This document shows positions 13,488 through 23,141 of a stretch of DNA of 24,773 nt, in pieces. The stretch's first letter is position 1. The number at the start of each line of letters is the position of its first letter. The stretch lies in contig CALDMH010000095.1 in the NCBI GenBank assembly GCA_937915565.1, positions 1-24,773 of the forward strand, written 5' to 3'. Under the pieces are notes generated by a model. The model worked only from the letters and a program-made list of their open reading frames with translations. It did not search any database and was not told the origin of the DNA. Source of the DNA: an uncultured Clostridia bacterium. Its GTDB lineage: Bacteria; Bacillota; Clostridia; Christensenellales; Borkfalkiaceae. A program made the translations under genes and the position numbers.

Positions 13488-15521
13488 TTACGCGTCGGTA
13501 TCGACGGTTTTCATTTTCAGGTTTATAAACGTCGCAATCATCAGTATAACGAAAAGCATCAAAGCCATTGCGGAAGAAACCCCGAAATTGTTATCGCTTA
13601 AATAGTTATACATAATATAAATGGGGATTTGCGTACCCGCCGCCCCTTTCGTCGTGAGCATCACGCGCGATACGTTTTGCACCGAACCTATGAAACACAT
13701 AACGAAAACGTATTTCAGTTGCGGCGTTACAAACGGCAAATCTATGCTTATTATGCGCCTTATAACTCCGCAGCCCTCCAATTCCGCCGCCTCGTAATAA
13801 GCCTTTGGAATATTCGCTATCGCTCCGTAAAAAATCAGGTATGCACCCACGAACGGAAAGCCCATCAGTATCAAAGACAGCATCGAATATCTGTAATCCC
13901 CGAGGAAAGCTATCGCCTCGCCGCCGCACGCTTTTATAATCGTGTTGAGAATTCCGTAAGAACCGTAAATTCCGTTCGTCCAGATAAGCACGCCCGCAAC
14001 ACCGGGAATTACCCCCGGAATGAAAAGAAGAGTTCTCGAAAGCGACGAATATCTTTTGCTTTTCATAACCGATAAGCACCAGGCGAACGCAACCGGCGGA
14101 ATCACTCCGAATATCAAATCCGTAACGAGGAATATCACCATATTTCTCACCGCGTCCCAAATCGTCGGGTTGGCGAACAGCGTTCTGAAATTATCCAGCC
14201 CGTTAAATATGACGGGATAGCCGCTGCGGTAATCGAAAAACGCCATTATCAGCGACGAAACGGACGGATAATAACAAAACGCAAACAATAACGCCACGGA
14301 CGGAAAAAGGATTATATATATCCACTTGTTTTTCGCAAGTTCCTTTTTCACTTTTTTAAAATCGATTTCCGAGTCGGTTTTTTTGTTTCTTATCGTCATT
14401 CCGAGAAAAACCGCCGCAAAAAGCGCGCATATCACGGCCAAAACCACGAAGACGGTTTTTACGATTCCGTAAATTTTGTTTTTCGATATTTCCGAAACGT
14501 CGTATTTTTTGATTTTATAAACGCCGTTTTCGCGATATAACGCAAATAAGCTTCCGCTTTTTTCGCTTATAACCGCTTGCGACATATTGTATTCGCCCGT
14601 AAACGAGACTTTTTCGCTCATTTTATCCGTATCGAGCACGGTTACGTCGCTGAATAAATCGTAAAACACGAACAGTTCGCCCGTCTTTTCGTTTCCGCAA
14701 AGAACGGATACGTCGTTTTTCATCGTTTTGACGGGCGCGGAAACTTCGTCCGTTTCAACGTTTATTTTATAGACGTTTTTATTTTTGCCCGCAACGTAAA
14801 TAACCGAATCTTTATCGAACGGAAAGGCCGATTTTACGGGCGTTTCGAGCGTGAAAAATTTTGCGCCGGAATTAAGGTAAGCCTCCTCGTTTTTCGTGAG
14901 CGAGCTCATATCCGTAGGTAAAACGTAAACCTGACCGAGCGTGCCGATTATAAACATCTTTTCTGCTCTGACGTAAAAAGCGGCAACCTCTATAACGGCT
15001 TTTTCCATTTCCTCGGTATCTTCGTTATAGGCATAAAGCATTCCGCTCTTTTTAAGTTCGAGCGAAGACGAATATTTATACACGAATAAATCCGAATAGC
15101 TCGACGACAACAAAACGTAATAGTCGTCGCCGTACTTATCCGCGTTTACGAATAGCCCCGGTAATTCCTCGGTTTTTTCTATTTCGCCCGTCTTGGGGTT
15201 TAAAAGCGATAAATTTCTCTTTTCGTCGACGACGAATAAAACGTCGCCGAAAATATCGACTCTTAAAACGCGCGAATCTCCGACTTTCGTTTTAAAAATT
15301 TCTTCTCCCGATTCGTCCGTTCCGATAATTTCGCCGGAAACGTTTCCGGAATAAACGTAACCGTCGGCCGCTTCGAGCGAAACGGCTTCCTCGCCGTCGG
15401 GATTGAAAATCTCACCCTTTGCGTTGCCGCCGCTTATCGTAGACGCGACGATTGAAAACGCAACGGCCGATATTACGAATATTCCGAAAAGAATCAGGAA
15501 CAATTTGTTTTGTTTTTTCAT
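13488..15521 (-). CDS. ABC sugar permease fused to an N-terminal propeller-like domain
   Basis: 677 residues, more than twice the usual 290-300 of a MalF/UgpA-type permease. A first membrane helix is at 7-28. Residues 45-346 are soluble and contain about seven repeats of a strand pattern (for example DVLFVVDEKRNLSLLNPKTG, SVIYVAGKNKNVYKINVET, KMFIIGTLGQVYVLP, LFALYRENGVYKIKKYD). This fits a beta-propeller of the PQQ/YncE/WD-like kind. A second helix is at 353-376, then a basic linker, then a standard permease from about 400 with the EAA loop YYEAAELEGCGVIRRIISID (575-594). With two helices flanking it, the propeller should lie outside the cell next to the sugar-binding lipoprotein encoded 4 bp upstream. 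No strong ribosome site is seen, so translational coupling to that gene is likely. Confidence 0.93.
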   Translation of the reverse strand: MKKQNKLFLILFGIFVISAVAFSIVASTISGGNAKGEIFNPDGEEAVSLEAADGYVYSGNVSGEIIGTDESGEEIFKTKVGDSRVLRVDIFGDVLFVVDEKRNLSLLNPKTGEIEKTEELPGLFVNADKYGDDYYVLLSSSYSDLFVYKYSSSLELKKSGMLYAYNEDTEEMEKAVIEVAAFYVRAEKMFIIGTLGQVYVLPTDMSSLTKNEEAYLNSGAKFFTLETPVKSAFPFDKDSVIYVAGKNKNVYKINVETDEVSAPVKTMKNDVSVLCGNEKTGELFVFYDLFSDVTVLDTDKMSEKVSFTGEYNMSQAVISEKSGSLFALYRENGVYKIKKYDVSEISKNKIYGIVKTVFVVLAVICALFAAVFLGMTIRNKKTDSEIDFKKVKKELAKNKWIYIILFPSVALLFAFCYYPSVSSLIMAFFDYRSGYPVIFNGLDNFRTLFANPTIWDAVRNMVIFLVTDLIFGVIPPVAFAWCLSVMKSKRYSSLSRTLLFIPGVIPGVAGVLIWTNGIYGSYGILNTIIKACGGEAIAFLGDYRYSMLSLILMGFPFVGAYLIFYGAIANIPKAYYEAAELEGCGVIRRIISIDLPFVTPQLKYVFVMCFIGSVQNVSRVMLTTKGAAGTQIPIYIMYNYLSDNNFGVSSAMALMLFVILMIATFINLKMKTVDTDA

Positions 15522-15525
15522 TTTT

Positions 15526-17184
15526 TTATACGGGATTCATCTCCGGATGCAAATAACAATCTTTCTTATATCCCATTTCCGAAAAATAAATTTGGTATTC
15601 GTCGAATACGGCTTTTTGCCAACTCTTTTGGAAATCCGCAACCGTATATTTGCCGCTGAAAAGCATTCTCATATACTCTGCGTGCGTCTGCGTTACGGTG
15701 CTTCTTCCCTCGATTGTCCAAAGCATTGCGGAGGTGTAAGGATTCATATCGCACAAACCCGTGAAGGATATTTTATCCGAATTGAAGAGTTTGTTCCATT
15801 CTTCGGGAACGTTTACGCCTTTAACGGTGCTTACTCCGTCGGGCGAAGCGTCGGACTTCATAAGCTCGGAATAATAAACCGACTGCCCGTAAGGCGACAT
15901 AAAGAACTTCATAAAGTCTAACGTAAGCGCGTTTTGCTCGTTGCCTTGGTCCATAACGGAAAGGTATCCGCCGTTGCCGCCCACGTCGCGGACGTGAGTG
16001 GTTTTAACCTGTTCGCCTTGCATATAAGGATAATCGAACAAGCCCAGGCTGAACTTCTTATCGCCGGCGTCCTTAACGGCGCGCTCTATTTCTATTCCCG
16101 AGCCGAGATAATCGAGCAGAATCACCGGCGACGTTTTATCCGCCCTGTTTGCAACGAAGTTACCCCTGACCGATTCGAGAGATTCCACGCTGAACGTGTT
16201 TGAAACGTAAGGTATCATTTTCGCAAGTTGCGAAACGAATTCGCCGTACTTTTCGCTTTCCGGCCCGCAAAAATCGGGCGAAGTTTTATCCAAAATCGTC
16301 CAATATTTTCTGGAAACGTTAACGAGATAATTATCCTCGGCTTCGGGTTGGTCGGCGTTGAGGTCGAGAACGAACGGCTCGCCGAGCGTGCTGTAACAAT
16401 AATCGCCCTGCGCAGGTTGTATTTTCGCAATCATATCGCGGAAATACTGGTCTCCGTAAACTCTTAAAAGCCAACAAAACTGCGAATAGGTTATGGAATC
16501 GTTATCCCCTGCGATGCCGAGCGGATTCTGATAACCTTTTGCTTTTAATTCCGCGCAAATTTCTATAAGTTCGTCCCACGTTGCGGGAGTTTTCGCGTTT
16601 CCGTTTGCGTCCACCACTCCCGCGCTTTTGAACGCGTCCTCGTTTATAAACCAAGCCGTTAAAAGCGATTCGGAGTTCATTATATAAGTAATCTTTCTTC
16701 CGTCGGTATTCGTCGTGTAAGCGTTCTTTTCAAGAACGGTTCTCCAAATTTTGTTTCCCGCATAGCAGTTTTTCGTGCTTAAATCGGAATACATATCGTA
16801 AGCGAACCTGTTTACCGTTGCCCCGATATAGTTGCCGTGGAATATATCCCAATCGGTTTCGCCGTTGTTCGTTTCCTGCCTTATGAGATTCCCGTATTCG
16901 GCGGAAGTATGGTTGGTAAGCGTTACTCTCACCTTCGGTTGATAACGGTTATAAGCTTTTACAACGCCGTTCCAGGCCGAAAGCGTATCGCCGAAAACGA
17001 GATGAACGTCTATTTTGCCGCCGGTGTAAACCGTGTCGGGTTGTTTGGGAAGATATTCTTCGGCAAGCCCGTAAGTTTCTTCCGTTTGTCCGCCGCCGCT
17101 CGTTTCAGGCGTCGATTCATTGCCGCAAGCGGCAAAAAAAGTAAGACAAACGAAACATAACGTTAAAATCAGTATTCTTTTCAT
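15526..17184 (-). CDS. Sugar ABC transporter substrate-binding lipoprotein
   Basis: 552-residue extracellular solute-binding protein of the CUT1 (family 1) type. Signal peptide with lipobox TFFAAC (Cys20), Gly/Ser/Thr-rich linker to about 40, then an N-lobe opening with IDVHLVFGDT. A typical SBP block has NEDAFKSAGV and, further on, TPATWDELIEICAELKAKGY, followed by PLGIAGDND. The C-terminal part holds further Trp/Tyr residues that could stack on sugar rings. At 552 residues it is longer than monosaccharide binders and fits oligosaccharide ligands. A GGAG site precedes the ATG. It is followed directly by the two permease genes and preceded by the GH106-like genes, implying uptake of rhamnose-containing oligosaccharides (context-based). 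Confidence 0.95.
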   Translation of the reverse strand: MKRILILTLCFVCLTFFAACGNESTPETSGGGQTEETYGLAEEYLPKQPDTVYTGGKIDVHLVFGDTLSAWNGVVKAYNRYQPKVRVTLTNHTSAEYGNLIRQETNNGETDWDIFHGNYIGATVNRFAYDMYSDLSTKNCYAGNKIWRTVLEKNAYTTNTDGRKITYIMNSESLLTAWFINEDAFKSAGVVDANGNAKTPATWDELIEICAELKAKGYQNPLGIAGDNDSITYSQFCWLLRVYGDQYFRDMIAKIQPAQGDYCYSTLGEPFVLDLNADQPEAEDNYLVNVSRKYWTILDKTSPDFCGPESEKYGEFVSQLAKMIPYVSNTFSVESLESVRGNFVANRADKTSPVILLDYLGSGIEIERAVKDAGDKKFSLGLFDYPYMQGEQVKTTHVRDVGGNGGYLSVMDQGNEQNALTLDFMKFFMSPYGQSVYYSELMKSDASPDGVSTVKGVNVPEEWNKLFNSDKISFTGLCDMNPYTSAMLWTIEGRSTVTQTHAEYMRMLFSGKYTVADFQKSWQKAVFDEYQIYFSEMGYKKDCYLHPEMNPV

Positions 17185-17197
17185 ATTTTCTCCTTAT

Positions 17198-20080
17198 TTA
17201 CTTTTTATCGGTTTTTAAAACCGCATATTTTATTTTTTTAAGTCCGAACGGAACGAAGGAATACGACTGCCTGTACTTATCGCTTTTCCCGTCCTTCCAA
17301 CTTCCGGACATCGTGAACTCGTAAGGCGAAACGCCGAAAGGTTCGAGTTCGACCGCGTGATGCGGACCTAACAAGTTCCTGTTTCCGCTCACGATTTCGG
17401 TTTCCAAACTATCGCCTTTTTTGATTTTTAATCTCACAGTTCCGTCAAAAGAAGACTTTTTAACTTTCTTTCCGTTTAAATAATAATCGAAAGAAGCGAA
17501 ATTCCCCTCGGTTTTAAACTCGTAGAACCCGTTTTCGAGCGGCGAAATATCCGCCGAGTAACGAACTCTGCCTGCGAAAAACGGTTCGCCTTTTGCCGTT
17601 CCGCCAAGTCGGTTCTTCGTTAAAACAAACCCGTTTTCGGCAACGAACAATCCGTTTTCGGCCTTTATCGAGCGGCATTTAACCCCGAAGTCACCGCGAA
17701 GATATATCGCGTTCAATTCCGTTAAATACCTGAAACAGTTCTTTAAAGATTCCGTCACTCCTTCGTCGTAAAGGATATGGCAGGCGTCCGGACTTTGCTC
17801 GAAATATATCTCGAAAACTATCTCGTTCTTCCCTTTCTTTATAAGTTTCGCAACGTCAGCCGAATAAAACTCGTCCGATATTTCGCTGCCTTTTTTTGCC
17901 GCAATTTTTTTGCCGTTGACTTTTGCCGAAAGAAAACCCGATTTTTCAAAAATCATTTTTATTTTCTTCGGCGCGGTTTCGGTTTCAAACGAATATTTTA
18001 AAAATAACCTGCCTTTATATTTTCGTTTTATAAGGCTTTCGGTAATTTCGGGAATAGGCCTGTCGTTTCCGTAGTTTTCGCCGTCAAAGGAAACCTTTGC
18101 CGCGTCTATCGTCAGATAATTGTCGTCAGCGTAATTTCTCTTTATCCGTAAATTCCCTCGGGATTTAACCTTGTATAACGGCTTTGCGTTTTTCTTTCCG
18201 AAAACGATAATCGCCGAATCCCTGCCTTTCACCGAAACACGATATTTCCCGTTCGCTTCCTCAATCTCGTAATACTTTCCGTCGTAAAGACTATAAAAAT
18301 ACGGCTTTCCGTAATCGGAAAAAAATTCAACCGTTCTTTCGCCATCCGCAGGGTTCGTGATATAGCAAAAAACTTCGTCGTCTACGCTTCTTAAACTCAA
18401 CCTTACGTCCTTGCACTTTTTCGCATAACGGATTTTTTGCGCCGCAACGGCTTTTTTTATGGAAAAATTCGTTTTCAAAAACGAAAGGTCGGCTTTTTCG
18501 CCGTTTATATATTCCCCCGTTTTCCCCGCAAGAACGAGTTTGCCGCCCTTTTTGACGTACTCCTTTAAAAGAGCGACGGTGGACGGCGAAAGAGAATAAA
18601 ACGTCGGAAGAAACACCGTTTCGTAGCAAGCCTTACCGACGCGGAATTTACCGTCCGAAGTTATCGCTCCGTATTTTTCGATGAGCGATTCGTCGCCGAA
18701 ATGATGAGTTACGCCGCTTTCTGAAAGCTCGCGAGTTAACGAAAGCAACCCTTCGTCCAGTTCCTTAACGCTTTTATCGTCCGATATTCTTTCGTAAGTC
18801 AGGTACGCGCTTCGCATAGGGTGAATAACCAACGCCTCGGCAATTTCCTTGCTTCCCGCAATCAAACTGCCCAGTTTCCCGAAATACTCGTTGAAGAATC
18901 CGAAATCCTTAAACCACGGATTTTCGGGAGAAAACGACGTCGGGTGGTCGAATTTCCTTTGTCCCGAAAAGGAGTAATGATAAAGATGCTCCGTGAGCAT
19001 ATTCACCCCGCCGACGTATTGATTTTCGGCAACTCGTTTAAGGTCGTTAAGGCTTGCGTTCCAGCCGCTGCAAGCAAAGGATTCCGTGAGCACCTCGTTT
19101 TTCCCGAGTTGCGATGCAACCGAACCGACCTGTTTTGCCGTATTTTCGGCGTCCACGGCTTTGCAAAGACTGTCCACACACGGAATATGCTCGTATTCGT
19201 AAAACGGCATTGCTCCGCCGCAACACCACATTTGCGTAAACAAGCGACTTTCCTCTATCGTGTGCCCCGTAAGCTTGCAATTATGCGCTTCGCACCAATA
19301 ATATATCTTTTTAACGAAATTATCTATATATCTCTCGTGAAGCGTTAAATAATAATCGTATCTCGTTTTTTTATAATCGCCCGTTTCAAAAAACAATTCG
19401 GGAAGCCTATCGAAAATATCGTAGCCGTATTTTTCTTTTATAGTTTCTCTTATCACTTCGGAATACGGCGTGGCGTATCTGAAATATTGCGGCTCGTCGG
19501 TGAAAAAGCCCTCAATATCGCTTCCGAATCGATTTTTAAAGCGTTCGCAGTATTTTTCGTGGGTTTGCTCGATAAAAGCGTCCGTCACCTCGCTTTTTAA
19601 AATATCCGTGTTTGAAATATTCTTTTTTATATCGACGAAGATATACTCATCGCAAACGTTATTGCCGTTTTCGGTTTTTTCGTAATTTTCGCCTTTAACG
19701 GCAAAAACGAAATCTGCCTTCGGAAACGAATCCGATTTCCCATATTCGAAATATTGCGCGAGAAAATCCTCGTTTTCAAGCAATTTACCTCCGACGAAAC
19801 CGCTCGGCCAACCGAGTTCGTCGTAAATAAACACTCTCATTCCGTATTTCTTCGCTTCGTCGGCCGCAACCTCAACCATATCCATCCATTCGTCCGAAAG
19901 ATACTCGGTTATAAGCCCGCCGCGCGCGTGAACGATAAATCCGCCGTAGCCCGCCGAATTCATATCTTTTATTTGCTTCTTTATTCTCGAAGGCGTAAGT
20001 TTTCCGTCCCAACTCCAAAAGGCCAACGAGCGATATTTTCTTTGGTTATACAGTAATTTTTCAAATTTCGTTTCAATCAT
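17198..20080 (-). CDS. GH106-like glycoside hydrolase (putative alpha-L-rhamnosidase), second of two
   Basis: 960 residues, no signal peptide, so cytoplasmic. The N-terminal half is a TIM-barrel-like hydrolase domain with motifs I associate with GH106 and related families: LAFWSWDGKL, YDELGWPSGFVGGKL (86-100), GFFTDEPQ (191-198), KLTGHTIEE (269-277) and VLTESFACSGWN (330-341). Glu333 and the acidic residues of FFTDEPQ are candidate catalytic or ligand positions. After about residue 400 come a GATase-like Rossmann segment and beta-rich domains that probably cover the active site. It overlaps the preceding hydrolase gene by 8 bp (ATGATTGA) and lies downstream of rhaA, so release of L-rhamnose from imported glycosides is the likely job. 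Family assignment is from motif memory; a related unnamed GH family is possible. Confidence 0.72.
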   Translation of the reverse strand: MIETKFEKLLYNQRKYRSLAFWSWDGKLTPSRIKKQIKDMNSAGYGGFIVHARGGLITEYLSDEWMDMVEVAADEAKKYGMRVFIYDELGWPSGFVGGKLLENEDFLAQYFEYGKSDSFPKADFVFAVKGENYEKTENGNNVCDEYIFVDIKKNISNTDILKSEVTDAFIEQTHEKYCERFKNRFGSDIEGFFTDEPQYFRYATPYSEVIRETIKEKYGYDIFDRLPELFFETGDYKKTRYDYYLTLHERYIDNFVKKIYYWCEAHNCKLTGHTIEESRLFTQMWCCGGAMPFYEYEHIPCVDSLCKAVDAENTAKQVGSVASQLGKNEVLTESFACSGWNASLNDLKRVAENQYVGGVNMLTEHLYHYSFSGQRKFDHPTSFSPENPWFKDFGFFNEYFGKLGSLIAGSKEIAEALVIHPMRSAYLTYERISDDKSVKELDEGLLSLTRELSESGVTHHFGDESLIEKYGAITSDGKFRVGKACYETVFLPTFYSLSPSTVALLKEYVKKGGKLVLAGKTGEYINGEKADLSFLKTNFSIKKAVAAQKIRYAKKCKDVRLSLRSVDDEVFCYITNPADGERTVEFFSDYGKPYFYSLYDGKYYEIEEANGKYRVSVKGRDSAIIVFGKKNAKPLYKVKSRGNLRIKRNYADDNYLTIDAAKVSFDGENYGNDRPIPEITESLIKRKYKGRLFLKYSFETETAPKKIKMIFEKSGFLSAKVNGKKIAAKKGSEISDEFYSADVAKLIKKGKNEIVFEIYFEQSPDACHILYDEGVTESLKNCFRYLTELNAIYLRGDFGVKCRSIKAENGLFVAENGFVLTKNRLGGTAKGEPFFAGRVRYSADISPLENGFYEFKTEGNFASFDYYLNGKKVKKSSFDGTVRLKIKKGDSLETEIVSGNRNLLGPHHAVELEPFGVSPYEFTMSGSWKDGKSDKYRQSYSFVPFGLKKIKYAVLKTDKK

Positions 20081-22508
20081 TCCGGTCCGCCTTTTTTAAC
20101 GTTTCTATTTTTTTGAAGCCCGCGGGAGGCGTTACCGCAAACGCCGAAAAGAAATCTTTTTCACGATTTGCGGGAGTGTTGCTCGTTTCGATTTCGATTT
20201 CACCCGTAAACGGCTCGCCAAAAAACAACTCGGCAGGCGATTTTATCGTTACGATTTCCCTCGTCGGCGTTTTTACTTTCAGATATTCTCCGTAATAATC
20301 AGCGCGGATTCCGTAAACGTTTTCGCAGCTTATCGTCGTTGAGATTTTGCCGCAAAAATCCTTCAATCCGTTTTGCGAATTTACGTCGTCCGTTAATCCT
20401 TCGATTAAGTATTCTTTTCCGGATATATCCGAGGCTTTTACGGTTTCTATCTTCCAATTTTCGGCGATAAAAGCGTCGTTATCCGGCTCGGGCAAATCCC
20501 CGATTTCGCTTTTATCGATTTCCTCTATAAAAAGCGTTTCTCCTTTTTTCAACGCGAGAAAAACCTCTTCGCCCGTAAATTTCCTTGCGGTTCTGCCTAA
20601 ATAATCCGATATAACGAAGTTTCCGTTCGGCAAAACGAACCCGCCTTTTATATCCTCGTTTCCCGCGTTAAAAAGCATAAAAGAAAGCTTCCCCGTCTTT
20701 TCGTAGGCGAGAATTCTAAGGTTCGAACAAGGATTTTTCGGGTAACATATCGCATACTTTTTCCGCGATTCTTCGTTTTCAAACAATCCTCTTTCGCCGA
20801 CGTAAACGACGTTATCCGCAAATTTTGCGAAAGTTTTTCTCATTTCGCTCGTATAACCTTCGCATTTCGGAATCAAAAGCGCAAGATAAGTTCGCTCGCC
20901 GAAAACGATTTTCCCGTTTTCGCTTTTTGCGATTTTAAGATTGTCGTAAGGCAAAAAATCGAAAGGGATTTGATTCGAGGCCAATTCGTTTGCGATTTCT
21001 TCCATCGGGTAATACCGCTCTCCCGACCAATCCGCTTCGGCGTTATACAAGACCGCCACGCTCGCGTATCTCTTTCCGAAAGAAAAGGTTTCGCAAACGC
21101 GTTTCATATAACGAATAAGCTCCTTAAATCCCGATTTTGCGGGATATTTTCCCTCCATACCGAAATGCGGAGGACAATCCGCGTTGGGATATTTAGCGGA
21201 AAAAGCGTGCGGCAAAAACGCGTTTACGCCGTTTACCATCATAATATTGGCGTACCACAACATATCTTTCACGCTTTCGTTCCAACCGAACGCCCCGAAA
21301 ATTTCGCACAGCGCATTGCCGTTTTTTTCGTCGTCCATTGCGGCGGACGAAGCCGCAAGAACGGGCAATACGTCGCAAAAGAACCTTGCGTCCGAATATC
21401 CGCCCTCGATTGCGGAGCGAAATCTTTCGCTTAAAAAGCAAGGTTTAAGCTGATGTAAAACCACGTCCACGGCCGAAGCGCGTTCGCCCTTCATACTTCT
21501 GAAATAATGCCCCGTTCCGCTGCCCGTTTTAACGTGATTGCCCATATCCTCGATGACGTGACCGGTGTAAATTACGCCTCTTTCTTCGCACCACGCGGAG
21601 ATTTTTTTCGTGAAATTCCGCGAATACAGAGCCGTGGTTATATCCGTCATCGAAATTCTCGTTTCGCTTTTCTTTTCACCCTTTCCGTACCACATATAAA
21701 GCGCGTCGGAAAGAGTGTGCTTTTTAAAAAATTCACTTTGCACTTCGTCGTTCCAAGGGTAACTCATTCCGGACGCGCCCGTGTCGTAACCGTACACGTT
21801 AAAAGGTTCGTATTTTTCGTAATATCCGTTTCCGAACCTCGGCTCGTCGGAAAAGAATCCGACGAAAGTATTGCCGAAATATTCCTTAAATCTTTCGTAA
21901 TGCGGCTCGTAAACCGTTTCTATTAACTTATCCACCGATTTTCCGTCCAAAGAATCGAAATAATCGGGAAGTTCAAATCCGTTGCGTGTTAAAACGAGCG
22001 TTACAACCGCATATTTGCCGTCCGGAATATTTAGCTTTACAAAATTCCCGTCAAACGAATAATCGGTTTCAACGGCTTTTTCGGGCGAAGGCTCGCCGTT
22101 TTCAAACGGTAAAAGGTACACTCCGGCAACCTCGTCGTTCGATTGCGACGTATTTATCAAAATCCTTGCGTTATCGATTTTTCCAATCGTATCCACGCGT
22201 TTTGCGGCTATTCTCAACGGCGCGCCGAAAAGCGACCGATTTTCGGTGTCTACACACCCCGTGGGATAAGCCTTCGCGTCGAGAAGCCAAACCTTCATCT
22301 GCTTTTCTTTTGCGTATTCGAGTATCTCTCGCATAAGCTCGAACCATTCTTCCTTGCAAAATCCCGAATGAATCCTCGATTCCACGCAAAATGCGTCCAA
22401 TCCGCAGTTCTTTATTTCGTCGATTTCCGCTTTCACCCGTTCCGAATTCGTCTCGTCGTTAACCCATAAAAACGGAAAAATCCTTTGTTCGTCGAAAAAA
22501 TTATTCAT
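20073..22508 (-). CDS. GH106-like glycoside hydrolase, divergent first paralog
   Basis: 811 residues, no signal peptide, cytoplasmic. It shares the layout of the following gene: FPFLWVN at the N terminus, VGFFSDEPRFG (216-226), IYTGHVIEDMGNH (313-325) and ALCEIFGAFGWNESVKDM (399-416), with Glu402 matching Glu333 of the paralog. The segment equivalent to YDELGWPSGFVGGK is LLDAKAYPTGCVD (75-87). It lacks the Trp and the Gly-Gly pair, so substrate or linkage preference probably differs. The C-terminal third is beta-rich. The start codon overlaps the end of the DUF4867 gene by 8 bp and its own end overlaps the next hydrolase by 8 bp, a tightly coupled pair. Rhamnosidase activity is inferred from motifs plus rhaA. 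Confidence 0.68.
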   Translation of the reverse strand: MNNFFDEQRIFPFLWVNDETNSERVKAEIDEIKNCGLDAFCVESRIHSGFCKEEWFELMREILEYAKEKQMKVWLLDAKAYPTGCVDTENRSLFGAPLRIAAKRVDTIGKIDNARILINTSQSNDEVAGVYLLPFENGEPSPEKAVETDYSFDGNFVKLNIPDGKYAVVTLVLTRNGFELPDYFDSLDGKSVDKLIETVYEPHYERFKEYFGNTFVGFFSDEPRFGNGYYEKYEPFNVYGYDTGASGMSYPWNDEVQSEFFKKHTLSDALYMWYGKGEKKSETRISMTDITTALYSRNFTKKISAWCEERGVIYTGHVIEDMGNHVKTGSGTGHYFRSMKGERASAVDVVLHQLKPCFLSERFRSAIEGGYSDARFFCDVLPVLAASSAAMDDEKNGNALCEIFGAFGWNESVKDMLWYANIMMVNGVNAFLPHAFSAKYPNADCPPHFGMEGKYPAKSGFKELIRYMKRVCETFSFGKRYASVAVLYNAEADWSGERYYPMEEIANELASNQIPFDFLPYDNLKIAKSENGKIVFGERTYLALLIPKCEGYTSEMRKTFAKFADNVVYVGERGLFENEESRKKYAICYPKNPCSNLRILAYEKTGKLSFMLFNAGNEDIKGGFVLPNGNFVISDYLGRTARKFTGEEVFLALKKGETLFIEEIDKSEIGDLPEPDNDAFIAENWKIETVKASDISGKEYLIEGLTDDVNSQNGLKDFCGKISTTISCENVYGIRADYYGEYLKVKTPTREIVTIKSPAELFFGEPFTGEIEIETSNTPANREKDFFSAFAVTPPAGFKKIETLKKADRND

Positions 22509-23139
22509 CTATATCTTTCGTCGTATAATTCTTGCCGAGAAGACCTTCCGCTCCGCCGTTTTTAAACTCGTTGGATTCTTTATGACAAAGCAACCATTTA
22601 TTTTTGCCGGCAAGGAACTTATCTTCCGCCGTTTGCCTCGTGATTTCGGGCATATTTTCGTTCGTCCCCTTCAAAAGTCCGTTCGCAACCAAAAATCCGT
22701 CCGATTCTTTAACGTGACAAGGACAATAATGCAACGTCGTGGCGTATAATTCCACGCCCGTTCCCGCAGGCACGAAGAAAGCTTTTGCCGCCGCGGTATC
22801 GTATTTTCCGTTCTTTATATCACCCTCGAAACCGAGAAACAAAATAGTATCGCAAGCGCAAATGCAAAGTTCGCTGCACTTATGATATTCGAGGCAGTTG
22901 AGCGTATCGTTTCTGCCGTTGCAATAACCGAGTTGCATTTCCATACCGCCGAAAGCCCTGTTTTTCAGCTCGCCGAATACTTTCAAACTTTCAAGAGCTT
23001 CTTCGCTTGCCTTATAAACGAACGTATCTTTCGGTTGAGGCAATTTCTTCATAACCTCGCAAAGTTCCGTAAAATCGTAGCCGTCGAGCACCTGCCCGTA
23101 CTTTGCAAAATCGTCCGAATAAACGCTGATTTTCTTCAT
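22501..23139 (-). CDS. DUF4867-family cupin-like protein
   Basis: 212 residues, cytoplasmic. The sequence pattern CLEYHKCSE (82-90), a segment reading LFLGFEGD, then AFFVPAGTGVELYATTLHYCPC (120-141) matches what I know as DUF4867, a Firmicutes family of unknown function. VPAGTGVELY followed by a His is cupin-like. Glu84, His86, Glu130 and His137 could form a metal site (inference). It has nine or more cysteines, including a cluster at 82-96 and CPC at 139-141, unusual for a cytoplasmic sugar protein. It starts 2 bp after rhaA with AAAGGGG as ribosome site, so a role in rhamnose/rhamnulose handling such as epimerisation or mutarotation is plausible but unproven. Confidence 0.78.
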   Translation of the reverse strand: MKKISVYSDDFAKYGQVLDGYDFTELCEVMKKLPQPKDTFVYKASEEALESLKVFGELKNRAFGGMEMQLGYCNGRNDTLNCLEYHKCSELCICACDTILFLGFEGDIKNGKYDTAAAKAFFVPAGTGVELYATTLHYCPCHVKESDGFLVANGLLKGTNENMPEITRQTAEDKFLAGKNKWLLCHKESNEFKNGGAEGLLGKNYTTKDIDE

Positions 23140-23141
23140 AC

